IMG/VR virus record: IMGVR_UViG_3300042868_004895
Coordinates: 1-52,815 of that record
Length of the DNA stretch: 52,815 nucleotides
Origin: a virus
Reading direction: 5' to 3' (one strand)
Shown here: positions 1 to 7,486 of the stretch, piece by piece
Numbering within the stretch: the first letter of the stretch is position 1
Layout: each line of letters opens with the position of its first letter
Notes under the pieces: generated by a model
The model's input: the letters and a program-made list of their open reading frames with translations, nothing else
Told to the model about the DNA's origin: nothing
The model's database searches: none
Position numbers and translations under genes: made by a program

Positions 1-2387
1 TGCTGCTCGATGGCGACCTTGGCCTGCAGCTCTGCGGCGTCCATCTGGGCGTCTATCTGCATCTTCTGGGCGTCCATCTGCATGCGCTGCGCCTCGGTTT
101 GCGCATCCATCTGCATGCGCTGCGCGTCGGCCTGTTGCTCGGCCTGCAGTTTCTGCTGATCGAGCTGCAGCTTCTGGCCTTCCAACGCCAGACGCGGGTC
201 TTGCATTGGCTGTTGCTGGAATTGCTGCATGACCTGCTGCGCCTGCTGGATGATCTGCGGTATCTGCGCGAACACCTGACTGCCCTCGGTCAACGCGGAC
301 GTCGACGCCTCGGCCAGCATGCGGTCGAGCGCCTTGCGTCCCTCGATGTCCTTCGGCTCCATGTTGCGCATCACGTCGCCGAGATCCTCGCCGTCCAGTG
401 CTGCGGTCGACACGTCGAAGACGGACGATGCGTACCAGAGCGCGACGTGCTCCTTGATGTGGTTGAGCATGGCGGGGATGTACACCGGCGCGAACACGGG
501 GTTCATGCCGAACGTCGGGGACATCATGTACGCGATGTGCGTCTGCAAATGCGCCAGATGGTCTTGGTTCGGAAAGGCCGTGACCGGCCGACCGAGCGAC
601 GCGGCGACGTTCTCGTTGACTGCGTTCTGCTCGGAAGGCTCAACGGCTGGGTTGAGCAGCTCCTTCGCGTTCGGCACCTTCAGCGTATCGAGGATGCGCT
701 CCTCGACCTTGCGCATGTTGTACATGCCGGGGATGGCTGCGGCGCGTTGCGCCACTGCCTGCACCTGCGCGTAGCGCTGCGCCTCGCTGAAGATGTTCGG
801 GTCGGAGACCGGCACGACGTCAAGGACGCCATCGAAGTCTTCACGCTTGGCCAGCTCTTCGCCCGCCTCTTTCTCCAGCTTCTCGTCGTCGAGATTGAAG
901 CCGTTGAGACGGTCGAGGATGCGCAGCATGCGCCCCATTGCGTCGTGCAGACGGCTGTGGATGGCCGAATAGACGACTGCGCCCTGCTCCAGCTTGGCAA
1001 GCGTCGTGCCGACCGGCGCGTTGGGGTTGCCGTCGGCGATGTCTTCCATCGACGTACGCACAACGCCCTTCGCCGCGTCGACAAGGAAGCCGAGCAGGCT
1101 GAAGAGCACAGGCGATGGCTGGTTGTACGGCAGAGGCATGGCCAGCTTGCGCACGTCGTCGACGTTCAGGCCGCCCTCGATCTCCTCGGTCTGGCCCGGC
1201 TGGATGGACAGGCTCTGCCCGCCGGATGTGCCGCCCTTGAGCTTGAGCATGGTCTGGCTGTTGCTGATGTGCGCGCTGTCGAGCAGCGCACGCAGCGCGC
1301 CGGTGGCCGCGCCGGACAGGCCGCCGATCATGTGCGGCAGGCCGATTGGGTAAGCGCCGCGCCACGGGATGAACGGGAACTCAACGAACCAGTACATCTC
1401 GTCGCGTGCCGCGTCTTCCTCGTCCCAGTTGCGGTAAACTGCGAGTACCTTGCCCGTCGTCTTGTCGACGCTGACGATGTACGGCGCGTTGCCCTCGCCC
1501 TCTTCGACTTCCATCGTGACGTAGCACTCGTACACGATGCGCAGGCCGTCCTCGTTGTAGCTGGTCTGGTCACGGCCCTCGATGCGGTCGTTCGCCTGTC
1601 CGGCTACGGACTGCTCGGGCTCCATGCTGGCGGGTGCCAGATCCACGTCGCGGTACATTCCGTCGCGTACGCGGTTTTCGTAGTCCAAACTGGTAATATA
1701 TTGCACGTGCGTCTTGCGCTGCGCCGTGTAGAAGTTCGTCGCTGCGTAAGGCAGGAGCATGTCGTCAATCGGCACGAACAGGAACGTCGGCCGGTTGCGC
1801 GGCGTGTCCCAGCCGAGCTTCAGGTACTGCGCGCCGCCGAGCGGTAGCTGCGTCATGAGCTGCTCGAGCTCGGCGCGTACCTCGGGGCACTGCACGGTCA
1901 TCTGCCAGTTGAGCAGGCTCGTCTTGCGCTTGGCCTTGTCGACCTTGTCCGTCGTCGTTGGGCCGCTGATGCTGTCCTTGGCTGGGCCGCCTGACGGGAA
2001 TATCTCCTTCATGGCGCGCGCCGCGAAGTCGACGCAGGCCTCGGTCATGACGGGATGCACGACTTTCGACGCGCCCTCGAACTGCGCGCCGCCGGGAGCG
2101 TCATCGCCCAGACCAGTGCGGCGCAGGCCGTCCTCGTACTGCTCGTCGCGCTTCTTGCGCGCGTCCTTGTCCTTGCTGATCAGGTCGAGAAGCTGCGTCG
2201 AGAGGCTGCTCAGCTCGTGCTCGGGCATGTCCTCGGCAAGGTTGCTGTAGAATTCGTTCTCGGCCTTCGGCGCGGCGTCGTCGCCGAAGCGCACAATCGC
2301 GCCACCGTCCTCGGTGTCTTCGACCTCGTCGTCGTCAACGTCGGGCAGATCCACGTACTCGCCTTCGGGCATCTCGTCTTCGTCCAT
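1..2387 (-). CDS. portal protein (partial, C-terminus beyond window)
   Basis: Read from the minus strand, this frame is open from an ATG at 2387 to the window edge, at least 795 residues. The protein forms the dodecameric DNA gateway at the capsid vertex and docks the terminase. It has an acidic N-terminus, then a portal-like body (segments such as GGAQFEGASKVVHPVMTEA and WRGAYPIGLPHMIGGLSG), then a Gln/Met/Ala-rich helical tail with repeated AQRMQMDAQ units near positions 50-130. Length and tail recall the C-terminal barrel of P22-type portals (family knowledge). The start follows AAGGACGATAC, just after the terminase stop. It sits directly downstream of terL, the usual packaging order. I rely on my own translation; the exact portal family is an inference. 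Confidence 0.85.
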   Translation of the reverse strand, partial: MDEDEMPEGEYVDLPDVDDDEVEDTEDGGAIVRFGDDAAPKAENEFYSNLAEDMPEHELSSLSTQLLDLISKDKDARKKRDEQYEDGLRRTGLGDDAPGGAQFEGASKVVHPVMTEACVDFAARAMKEIFPSGGPAKDSISGPTTTDKVDKAKRKTSLLNWQMTVQCPEVRAELEQLMTQLPLGGAQYLKLGWDTPRNRPTFLFVPIDDMLLPYAATNFYTAQRKTHVQYITSLDYENRVRDGMYRDVDLAPASMEPEQSVAGQANDRIEGRDQTSYNEDGLRIVYECYVTMEVEEGEGNAPYIVSVDKTTGKVLAVYRNWDEEDAARDEMYWFVEFPFIPWRGAYPIGLPHMIGGLSGAATGALRALLDSAHISNSQTMLKLKGGTSGGQSLSIQPGQTEEIEGGLNVDDVRKLAMPLPYNQPSPVLFSLLGFLVDAAKGVVRTSMEDIADGNPNAPVGTTLAKLEQGAVVYSAIHSRLHDAMGRMLRILDRLNGFNLDDEKLEKEAGEELAKREDFDGVLDVVPVSDPNIFSEAQRYAQVQAVAQRAAAIPGMYNMRKVEERILDTLKVPNAKELLNPAVEPSEQNAVNENVAASLGRPVTAFPNQDHLAHLQTHIAYMMSPTFGMNPVFAPVYIPAMLNHIKEHVALWYASSVFDVSTAALDGEDLGDVMRNMEPKDIEGRKALDRMLAEASTSALTEGSQVFAQIPQIIQQAQQVMQQFQQQPMQDPRLALEGQKLQLDQQKLQAEQQADAQRMQMDAQTEAQRMQMDAQKMQIDAQMDAAELQAKVAIEQ

Positions 2388-2398
2388 TGTATCGTCCT

Positions 2399-3880
2399 TC
2401 ATTGGCTATACGGGTTTCTGTACACCTTTGGCGCGGGTCTGTCACCCTCGGTGCGCTTCGGTGGCTTCGTGAGCTTCAGCAGGCCCTTGTCCATGAGGAC
2501 GCGGATCGCCTGCGTGGTCTGGTCGACGTGGTCGTCGTGCTTGATGCTGCGCTCGCCGGTGAAGCTGCAAAGCTGGTGGATGACCGGCTCGCACCATGAT
2601 CGCGGCTTGCCCGGCTTCTTGTCGCTCTCGGGCATCCAGACGCGGCGCTGCGCGAAGATGGGCGAGGCCATGTGCAGTCGGCTGAGCTTGTCTGCGCGTC
2701 CGGGGTTGTACGCGAATGCCTGTATGCCCTCGCGGTCGAGCATCTGCCGCAGCGATATGCCGCTGCCCTTGTCCTCGATCAGGAGCAGGTCAGGCTTGCG
2801 GCCCGATGACAGTGGCTTGCCGCTGCCGAACATGGGCTTGATGAGCGCCGTGTCCTCGTCGTCTCCGTAGCGCACCGCGAGCTCCTTCTTCACGCGCTTC
2901 ATCAGGTCGGGCAGGCCGAGATGGTCTTCCCAACAGTCGAGCAGGATGATGTGGCTCATCTCCTTGTACTGGAACAGGCCCCACACGCCGCACGCCGTCG
3001 GGTCTGGGTCGCCCTTACGGTCGAGGCTCTTCTCCGTGTACGCCGTGTCGAGCGACATGATGATGAAGTCGAGCCTCGGCAGCGGCTTTTCTGCGGGCCA
3101 GAGGTTGATCCAGCTACGCTGCACGATGCCGCTCTCTTCAGGATCAATCAGCTCCCCGTAAAGCTCCTGTCGCCCAAGCGTTGTGCCCTCGTATTGCGCC
3201 AGATTATCGAAGAAGGTCGACGGCAGGTTGGCCTTGTTGTCGTACGTCGAGCCGCGCACGATCAGCCGGTTGGCCTTCGGCGCGGTCAGGTTGCGGATGA
3301 GCTCCTTGGGCTTGGGCGTCGTGGTCCACAACACCTGCGGCCGCTCGCCCAGACGCATGCCCATCATCATCATGTCCCACGTGTCTTCGTCGTACTGCCA
3401 CGCGGCCAGCTCATCACACCACGCCCGTGTATGCTGTGGGCCCCGCAACCTCTCAGGCTTCTCTGCCGTGAAGCCGCGTATCGTGCAGATGTTGCCAGCC
3501 GCGTTGTACATCTTCACAACGAGATCCGACTTATTGTAATCTGCAAGTAGGGCGTTGGGCAGTACGTTGAGTATGCCGCTTTCGCCCTCGAAGCAGGTAA
3601 ACTTAACGTCCTGATACGTTGGCGCGATGACGCAGCTATCGAAACCGCTTTCGTCCTCGAACACGGCACGCGTCAACCACTCTGCGCCGACGCGCGTCTT
3701 GCCGAAGCCGCGACCGGCGAGGACGCCCAGCTCCGTCCAGTCGGTGCGTGGCACGAACTGATTGGCGCGCGCAGTCCTGCGCCAGCGCAGTTGCCAGTCG
3801 AGGTGCACGCGCTGCATGGGCGTGAGGTCGTCAAGCGTCATGCGACTGAACGTGTCGGTGATGTCGTGCATGGGAGGCAT
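2399..3880 (-). CDS. terminase large subunit (TerL)
   Basis: ATP-driven DNA packaging motor and headful nuclease, 493 residues, a normal length for the family. The Walker A motif AGRGFGKT is at about residues 55-62, and the Walker B end WCDE at about 154-157. The C-terminal RNase H-like nuclease shows its acidic residues in SLDTAY, LLLIEDKGSG and DDHVDQTTQA. The start overlaps the terS stop as TGATG, so translation is probably coupled. A second ATG at codon 4 is a possible alternative start. It is followed by the portal gene. TerL identity is secure; the packaging strategy (headful or cos) cannot be read from this sequence. Confidence 0.97.
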   Translation of the reverse strand: MPPMHDITDTFSRMTLDDLTPMQRVHLDWQLRWRRTARANQFVPRTDWTELGVLAGRGFGKTRVGAEWLTRAVFEDESGFDSCVIAPTYQDVKFTCFEGESGILNVLPNALLADYNKSDLVVKMYNAAGNICTIRGFTAEKPERLRGPQHTRAWCDELAAWQYDEDTWDMMMMGMRLGERPQVLWTTTPKPKELIRNLTAPKANRLIVRGSTYDNKANLPSTFFDNLAQYEGTTLGRQELYGELIDPEESGIVQRSWINLWPAEKPLPRLDFIIMSLDTAYTEKSLDRKGDPDPTACGVWGLFQYKEMSHIILLDCWEDHLGLPDLMKRVKKELAVRYGDDEDTALIKPMFGSGKPLSSGRKPDLLLIEDKGSGISLRQMLDREGIQAFAYNPGRADKLSRLHMASPIFAQRRVWMPESDKKPGKPRSWCEPVIHQLCSFTGERSIKHDDHVDQTTQAIRVLMDKGLLKLTKPPKRTEGDRPAPKVYRNPYSQ

Positions 3881-4344
3881 CAGGCCGCCGCGTCAGTCTC
3901 GTCAGCGCCCGGCTGTTGTGCGACAACGCTCGACAGTAATTTGGTCAGTGCGATGTTGTCCGCGTTTGCGTCGATCTTGAGGGTCTCGCCCTCCTTGTTG
4001 CCGATGCTTACGTCTTGCTTCGTGCCGTACTTCTTTGGGCTCCAGCATGCGAGCAGCTTAAGACGCGTGTCGATGCGCAACTTGCTGAGTTGCACGTGTT
4101 CGCTAATGGCGCGCGTGCCGTCGGCTATGTCGAGGATGTCTTCGGCCAGCGCCTCGAAGCCCAAATCTCGCGCGCACGCGACCCGTGCAGCGAACTCTTC
4201 GTCTGCTCGCATCCAATCATACACAACGCGCCAGCCCGGCATGTCATCCTGCCTGCAAAGCACGCGCAGCGCGATGCCGTTCGACAGGCCGTCGATGATA
4301 CGCTCCTCAACCTCGGGGGTACGTTTCGATTGGCGCTTGGCCAT
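3880..4344 (-). CDS. terminase small subunit (TerS)
   Basis: DNA-recognition subunit of the packaging terminase, 154 residues. The N-terminal helix-turn-helix region contains RIIDGLSNGIALRVLCRQDD and MPGWRVVYDWM. It is followed by an oligomerisation-type helical segment (DIADGTRAISEHVQLSKLRI) and the WSPKKYG motif often seen in proteobacterial TerS proteins (family knowledge). The C-terminus is Ala/Asp-rich. It precedes terL with a one-base TGATG overlap. It would bind the packaging start site on phage DNA. Confidence 0.88.
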   Translation of the reverse strand: MAKRQSKRTPEVEERIIDGLSNGIALRVLCRQDDMPGWRVVYDWMRADEEFAARVACARDLGFEALAEDILDIADGTRAISEHVQLSKLRIDTRLKLLACWSPKKYGTKQDVSIGNKEGETLKIDANADNIALTKLLSSVVAQQPGADETDAAA

Positions 4345-4401
4345 AAGTCTGCATGCTCCGCTCTATTAGGCAGTACTACCAGTAAGGCCCCAACATACGC
4401 A

Positions 4402-5007
4402 TCACAACAAACCTTGGCAAGGGGTGCCGAACACAACACGCCCAGACGCCAAGCGAAGCCCACCAGACCGCGCCAGAGACTGGACGGCCCTCACGACCAT
4501 CTGCCTGCGCGTATCGCGCCCAGTGCCCGCCGCAAGCTTGCCTATGGCATGCTTAACCAGATCCGCGACCGTCGCGCTGTCGGCAACAACAGCCAGATCC
4601 TCGGCCGCACGCAATACGGCACCCTCGACGCGACCAACACGCGGCGGTGCCTTGACCTTCGCCGCCTTGACCGGCCTCGCGAGACGCTGGGCCTCCGTCT
4701 TCCACGCGTCCCGCATGTTCGTGCTGAACTGAAAGCGGTGCGCCTCACAACACCGCGTCAGGTGCGGCGAGGACATCCACTGGTGCACTTCCTTCGTCGT
4801 GATGAAATACTCCTCGCAGGTCTCGATGGCACAGCGCGCCTCCAAATCCACGAACAGCTTGAACTTACCGCGATGCTTGAACGGCCGAACGCCGATCACC
4901 TCGAAGTACTGCTCGATGTCAGGCAGGCAGAACTTATCCCCGACGGCCCACCGCACAGCCTTGTGCCCCTCGATGAAAGCACCGACCTCGTCTGCGTTAC
5001 TCCACAT
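4402..5007 (-). CDS. DNA-binding-type protein with primase-like C-terminal winged helix
   Basis: 201 residues. I do not recognise the N-terminal part (about 1-115), which has cysteines at 27, 59, 64, 86 and 87. A basic linker (RPVKAAKVKAPPRV) leads to a C-terminal domain at about 125-194 that aligns with the end of the primase-helicase encoded at 10997. Both contain GRVE..VL, RDTRRQ..V.RA.Q.L and LRL..G. The domain is probably a winged helix, so the protein likely binds DNA. The start has a good SD (GGAG, 9 nt upstream) and is the first gene leftward of the divergent control region, before terS. A role in regulation or in linking replication to packaging is only inference. Confidence 0.8.
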   Translation of the reverse strand: MWSNADEVGAFIEGHKAVRWAVGDKFCLPDIEQYFEVIGVRPFKHRGKFKLFVDLEARCAIETCEEYFITTKEVHQWMSSPHLTRCCEAHRFQFSTNMRDAWKTEAQRLARPVKAAKVKAPPRVGRVEGAVLRAAEDLAVVADSATVADLVKHAIGKLAAGTGRDTRRQMVVRAVQSLARSGGLRLASGRVVFGTPCQGLL

Positions 5008-5029
5008 ATCAAATCTCCAATCTGCTCGG

Positions 5030-5058
5030 GCTGTATATTTTTATAAAAGCAAATGCAA
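5030..5058 (-). promoter_or_regulatory. predicted leftward promoter for the 201-residue gene and terminase operon
   Basis: On the minus strand, TTGCAT (5058-5053) is followed by either TATACA after 15 bp or TACAGC after 17 bp, with an AT-rich spacer. It lies about 25-30 nt upstream of the ATG at 5007. The -35 word resembles that of the rightward early promoters. Confidence 0.45.
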
Positions 5059-5239
5059 CACCCTTTCACATCTTACTGTACTTGCACCGCACCATTAGCA
5101 TCAGCAACTTGAACTACAAGTTAAGTGCTGATGTACTGATGCGTGTTGCAGAGTGCACCGCGCAGCACGACGCAACGTGATGCGCAAATGGTGTAAATGG
5201 TGCAGATAAAAATAATTTGCAAAATAATGCAAATAGGTG

Positions 5240-5302
5240 TTGACCTACCTTCAAACCCACAGTATGAGGGTACATCAGTAACGAAGAAACGGAGTACACA
5301 AC
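5240..5302 (+). promoter_or_regulatory. early promoter 1 and conserved leader
   Basis: TTGACC (5240-5245), 17 bp spacer, TATGAG (5263-5268). An imperfect dyad TACCTTC/GAGGGTA (5246-5252, 5266-5272) straddles the -10 box. A leader ATCAGTAACG...CGGAGTAC follows, the most diverged copy of the leader found before five other early genes. It drives the gene at 5303 and probably the genes after it. Confidence 0.65.
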
Positions 5303-5569
5303 ATGACAAATATCGAAGCTAAAGCAGAAATCGCCCGTCTCGCATCAGTGCCAGTCGCGCCAGATTATTTTGTAGCTACTGACGGCGAGCTTTGCGCAGG
5401 ACCAGTTAACGGTTGGGTATCACCTTATAGTTCAGAAGCCGCTTGTGCGACGGAAGCAGAAGCCGAGCGTCGCGCAGCTCGTCAAGGTGGTTGCGTAGTT
5501 ACACGCCGCTCACCAGCCGAAGGTCGCGCTACTCGCCTCGCCCGTCTTGAGGCGATTGCCGCAGCTTAA
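5303..5569 (+). CDS. hypothetical early protein, 88 aa
   Basis: First rightward gene after the main early promoter. 88 residues, Ala/Glu/Arg-rich in the second half, with helical stretches (ATEAEAERRAARQGG and RLARLEAIAAA). No motif or signal peptide is recognised. The start is supported by CGGAG 8-10 nt upstream in the conserved leader. Its immediate-early position makes a host-takeover role possible, but nothing in the sequence shows one. Confidence 0.72.
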   Translation: MTNIEAKAEIARLASVPVAPDYFVATDGELCAGPVNGWVSPYSSEAACATEAEAERRAARQGGCVVTRRSPAEGRATRLARLEAIAAA

Positions 5570-5576
5570 CCCAACC

Positions 5577-5592
5577 GGGGGCTTCGGCCCCC
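5577..5592 (+). terminator. TTCG-tetraloop hairpin between early genes
   Basis: Perfect GGGGGC-TTCG-GCCCCC stem-loop, 7 nt after the stop of the 88-residue gene. No T-run follows, so it may be a partial terminator or a transcript-stabilising or processing hairpin rather than a full intrinsic terminator. Confidence 0.55.
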
Positions 5593-5621
5593 ACCCTATC
5601 AGCAACACAGGAGTACATCAC
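5593..5621 (+). promoter_or_regulatory. conserved early leader copy without an obvious promoter
   Basis: TATCAGCAACACAGGAGTAC at 5597-5616 is a copy of the early leader including the Shine-Dalgarno sequence. It follows a hairpin instead of -35/-10 boxes, so its transcript presumably comes from the promoter at 5240. It matches the antisense loop at 16415-16434 at 18 of 20 positions. Confidence 0.6.
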
Positions 5622-5876
5622 ATGACCATCATCACACAAGCAATCGAGACGAAGTACCTCAAGGCCACCAACGTGCGCGGATCGCGCATCAAGGCCACCG
5701 CACTGGCTGGCAGCCTGACCGTCGGCTACGACTACGCCCTCGACAGCGACGCCAACCACGCGGCCGCAGCGCAGGCGCTCATCGCACGCCTCGGCTGGAC
5801 TGGCACATTCGCTCAGGGCGGCAACGCTGCGGGCACTGGGTACGTCTTTGTCAACATCGAAGGAGCGCTGGCATGA
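5622..5876 (+). CDS. conserved small phage protein, 84 aa
   Basis: 84 residues. It contains TKYLKATNVRGSRIKATA followed by a segment with SLTVGYDYAL and LGWTGTF. From memory, proteins of this pattern are common in phages, with no assigned function. The start is set by the conserved leader SD (AGGAG) and lies downstream of the hairpin. It overlaps the next small gene by ATGA. Probably a small folded cytoplasmic protein. Confidence 0.78.
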   Translation: MTIITQAIETKYLKATNVRGSRIKATALAGSLTVGYDYALDSDANHAAAAQALIARLGWTGTFAQGGNAAGTGYVFVNIEGALA

Positions 5877-5968
5877 CAGCCTTTCACGCCGCAACGACCA
5901 TCTTCTTCTTGGTCGTCCTGCCCGCCATCATCACCATCGCAATCATCAAGACATTCAAGGGAGAATAA
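5873..5968 (+). CDS. tiny membrane protein, 31 aa
   Basis: A 31-residue reading frame starting inside an ATGA overlap. It is almost entirely one hydrophobic helix (IFFLVVLPAIITIAIIK) with a short charged tail. It would span the inner membrane once. Function unknown. It was identified from translational coupling and tight spacing to both neighbours. Confidence 0.55.
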   Translation: MTAFHAATTIFFLVVLPAIITIAIIKTFKGE

Positions 5969-5969
5969 C

Positions 5970-6161
5970 ATGACCGACTTCCACGTACAGGACCACGGCA
6001 GCATCATCATCCTTCTGCCACAGACGACTGTGGCCAAGGACTGGGCCGACGAGCACTTCCCCGAGGACGCCCAGAACTGGGCCAACGGCACCGTCATCGA
6101 GCGCTGCTACTTCAAACCGGTCTACGCGGGCATCATCCGCGACGGCCTGACCATCAGCTAA
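5970..6161 (+). CDS. conserved small phage protein, 63 aa
   Basis: 63 residues with the segments HGSIIILLPQT, AKDWADEHF and IIRDGLTIS, which look like a compact alpha/beta fold. The start follows AAGGGAGAATAAC, one base after the upstream stop. I have the impression of a widespread phage family of unknown function but cannot name it. Confidence 0.68.
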   Translation: MTDFHVQDHGSIIILLPQTTVAKDWADEHFPEDAQNWANGTVIERCYFKPVYAGIIRDGLTIS

Positions 6162-6173
6162 GGAGCAAGACAC

Positions 6174-6323
6174 ATGACGAAGATCCACTCGAAGGCATAC
6201 GGCGGCAGCGTCACGACGCAGGTTCACCTGCGTGAGCTGTGGGCACTACTCGGTGCCAGCACCCAGCAAGAGGCCCGCAGGGCGCTTCAGCAACTGCTCA
6301 AAAATAGCTATTGCAATGCCTGA
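6174..6323 (+). CDS. hypothetical protein, 49 aa
   Basis: Short frame after AAGGAGCAAGACAC, a strong SD. 49 residues with a helical middle (LRELWALLGASTQQEARRALQQ, read in two parts). Its 3' end overlaps the -35 box of the next promoter (6311). No family recognised. Confidence 0.55.
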   Translation: MTKIHSKAYGGSVTTQVHLRELWALLGASTQQEARRALQQLLKNSYCNA

Positions 6324-6368
6324 TTGCATCCTTTAAGGGTACCTCATCAGCAACAAGGAGCACACGAC
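6311..6368 (+). promoter_or_regulatory. early promoter 2 and conserved leader
   Basis: TTGCAA (6311-6316), 17 bp, TAAGGG (6334-6339; TTTAAG two bases earlier is the alternative). The -35 region carries a dyad TGCAAT-N5-ATTGCA. The leader ATCAGCAACAAGGAGCACAC follows and supplies the SD of the gene at 6369. Confidence 0.62.
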
Positions 6369-6632
6369 ATGATACGACCAATCATCAACAACAACGGCAC
6401 CAACGCCCTCGACCTTATCGACGCCCGCCGCAACGCGATGGCCCTGATCAACGAGGTTATCGACGCGCTCAAGCAGGTGACGCCCAACGGCCGCGACTAC
6501 CTCGGTGATCGCGACCGGCTCATCGCCGACCGTAACCTCCACTTCGACCGACTGGCAGCACTGCACGCACTGCGCGAGGAGCTACTCGACGAGGCACTGC
6601 ACATCCAACAGCAAGAGAAGGTGGGAGCATGA
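6369..6632 (+). CDS. hypothetical helical early protein, 87 aa
   Basis: 87 residues. A short N-terminal Asn-rich segment (IRPIINNNGTNAL) is followed by long amphipathic helices (ALINEVIDALKQV, RLAALHALREELLDEAL). Its start is fixed by the conserved leader SD, and its end overlaps the next gene by ATGA. No known domain. Confidence 0.7.
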   Translation: MIRPIINNNGTNALDLIDARRNAMALINEVIDALKQVTPNGRDYLGDRDRLIADRNLHFDRLAALHALREELLDEALHIQQQEKVGA

Positions 6633-7018
6633 CAAAGACACACTGCGTACATGGGCATGAGTACACGCCAGAGAACACCCGCGCCAACAATCGAGGCCAG
6701 ATTTACTGCCGGATATGTTCGTGCATTAGAGCGCAACGGTACAAGGCCAAGAACCCCGACGTCGTTAAGGCCCACCGCGCAAAGTACCATCCGGTATGGC
6801 AGGAAAAGAACAGGCCCAAGATGCGCGCGAAGTCACGCGCCGCTGGCAGCACGTCTGCTGTGCATTACAACGACGGCGTGGAGGCCGAGCGCGCCGCGAC
6901 TGTGGCGTGGCTGCGCAAGAGCGCCAAACTTAACCCGCACATGCCCGAAGCGCAGGCGTTGGTTATCCTCTTTTCCAACGCCATCGAGGACGGCAAACAT
7001 CACGGAGAACCAAAATGA
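6629..7018 (+). CDS. zinc-ribbon protein, 129 aa
   Basis: The N-terminus shows a probable metal site, with Cys and His in CVHGHEYTPENT and CRICSCIR (Cys6, His8, His10, Cys27, Cys30). The HGHEYTPENT pattern also occurs before HNH nuclease domains (family knowledge), but no H-N-H nuclease core follows here. The rest is basic then helical, ending in MPEAQALVILFSNAIEDG. Probable nucleic-acid binding; function unknown. Linked to both neighbours by 4-bp overlaps. Confidence 0.72.
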   Translation: MTKTHCVHGHEYTPENTRANNRGQIYCRICSCIRAQRYKAKNPDVVKAHRAKYHPVWQEKNRPKMRAKSRAAGSTSAVHYNDGVEAERAATVAWLRKSAKLNPHMPEAQALVILFSNAIEDGKHHGEPK

Positions 7019-7209
7019 CACCCAAGCAACTGGAACTGAACAGCCTGCTACTGCAATACGAGATGCAGGTATTGGCACTATACGAGCTGCAACGCACCGA
7101 CCCTAGCGCGGATGACTACATCGACGACGTGGAGCTGGATAAGTCCATCGCGAAGCGTCGTGCGGACATGGAGCGCCTACGCGGCGCGATCCTCGAGTAC
7201 GCGGCATGA
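7015..7209 (+). CDS. small coiled-coil protein, 64 aa
   Basis: 64 residues, nearly all predicted helix (LELNSLLLQYEMQVLALYEL and SIAKRRADMERLRGAILEY). Acidic in the middle. It overlaps the upstream and downstream genes by ATGA. No family recognised. Confidence 0.65.
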   Translation: MTPKQLELNSLLLQYEMQVLALYELQRTDPSADDYIDDVELDKSIAKRRADMERLRGAILEYAA

Positions 7210-7475
7210 CCGCCATCACCGAGGACACACCCGCAGGCGGCCCAGAGGAGCTTCAGTGGAAGATCGACCGGCTGATCGAGCAGGTCGAGCGGCACGCCGC
7301 CGAGCTGGAGCGCGAGCGCCACGCCCACAGGGAGACACAGAAGAGCCTGAGCAAGGCGCTTGAGAAATCACTCAACCTAACATCGCGCCTGACCGTTGGC
7401 GTCCTGCGCAAGGCAGGCTTCACGGTCGAGATCGAGCTGCCGGACGTCTGCGACGCCTGCGGCGAAGAATTTTAA
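7206..7475 (+). CDS. coiled-coil protein with C-terminal CxxC, 89 aa
   Basis: 89 residues. A long heptad helix (about residues 14-60, very Glu/Arg-rich) is followed by VGVLRKAGFTVEIELPDVC and a final CDACGEEF. The two cysteine pairs could bind a metal in a dimer. Translationally coupled to the preceding gene. Function unknown. Confidence 0.66.
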   Translation: MTAITEDTPAGGPEELQWKIDRLIEQVERHAAELERERHAHRETQKSLSKALEKSLNLTSRLTVGVLRKAGFTVEIELPDVCDACGEEF

Positions 7476-7486
7476 GGAGAAGACCA

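Larger units (their letters stand above)
5008..5302. promoter_or_regulatory. divergent early/late control region
   Basis: A 295-bp AT-rich gap lies between the leftward packaging genes and the rightward early genes. I see no convincing gene in it. It holds a leftward promoter near 5030-5058, the rightward promoter at 5240-5268, and a dyad TTTGCA-N6-TGCAAA around 5216-5233. The TGCAA-type words recur in the other early promoters. It is the natural place for the transcription switch, and a candidate replication origin, though nothing proves an origin. Confidence 0.6.

Noticed and set aside
99-1847. Long open frame on the plus strand, 582 codons
   Set aside because: It mirrors the portal gene on the opposite strand. 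Its product is a Leu/Arg/Val/His-rich shadow with no domain, while the minus frame gives a coherent portal.
5114-5309. Two small minus-strand frames in the control region
   Set aside because: They lack an SD, overlap promoter elements and have no coding character.
6629-7018. HNH homing endonuclease
   Set aside because: Only the Cys/His-rich front (HGHEYTPENT, CRIC) is seen; the His-Asn-His catalytic core is missing.
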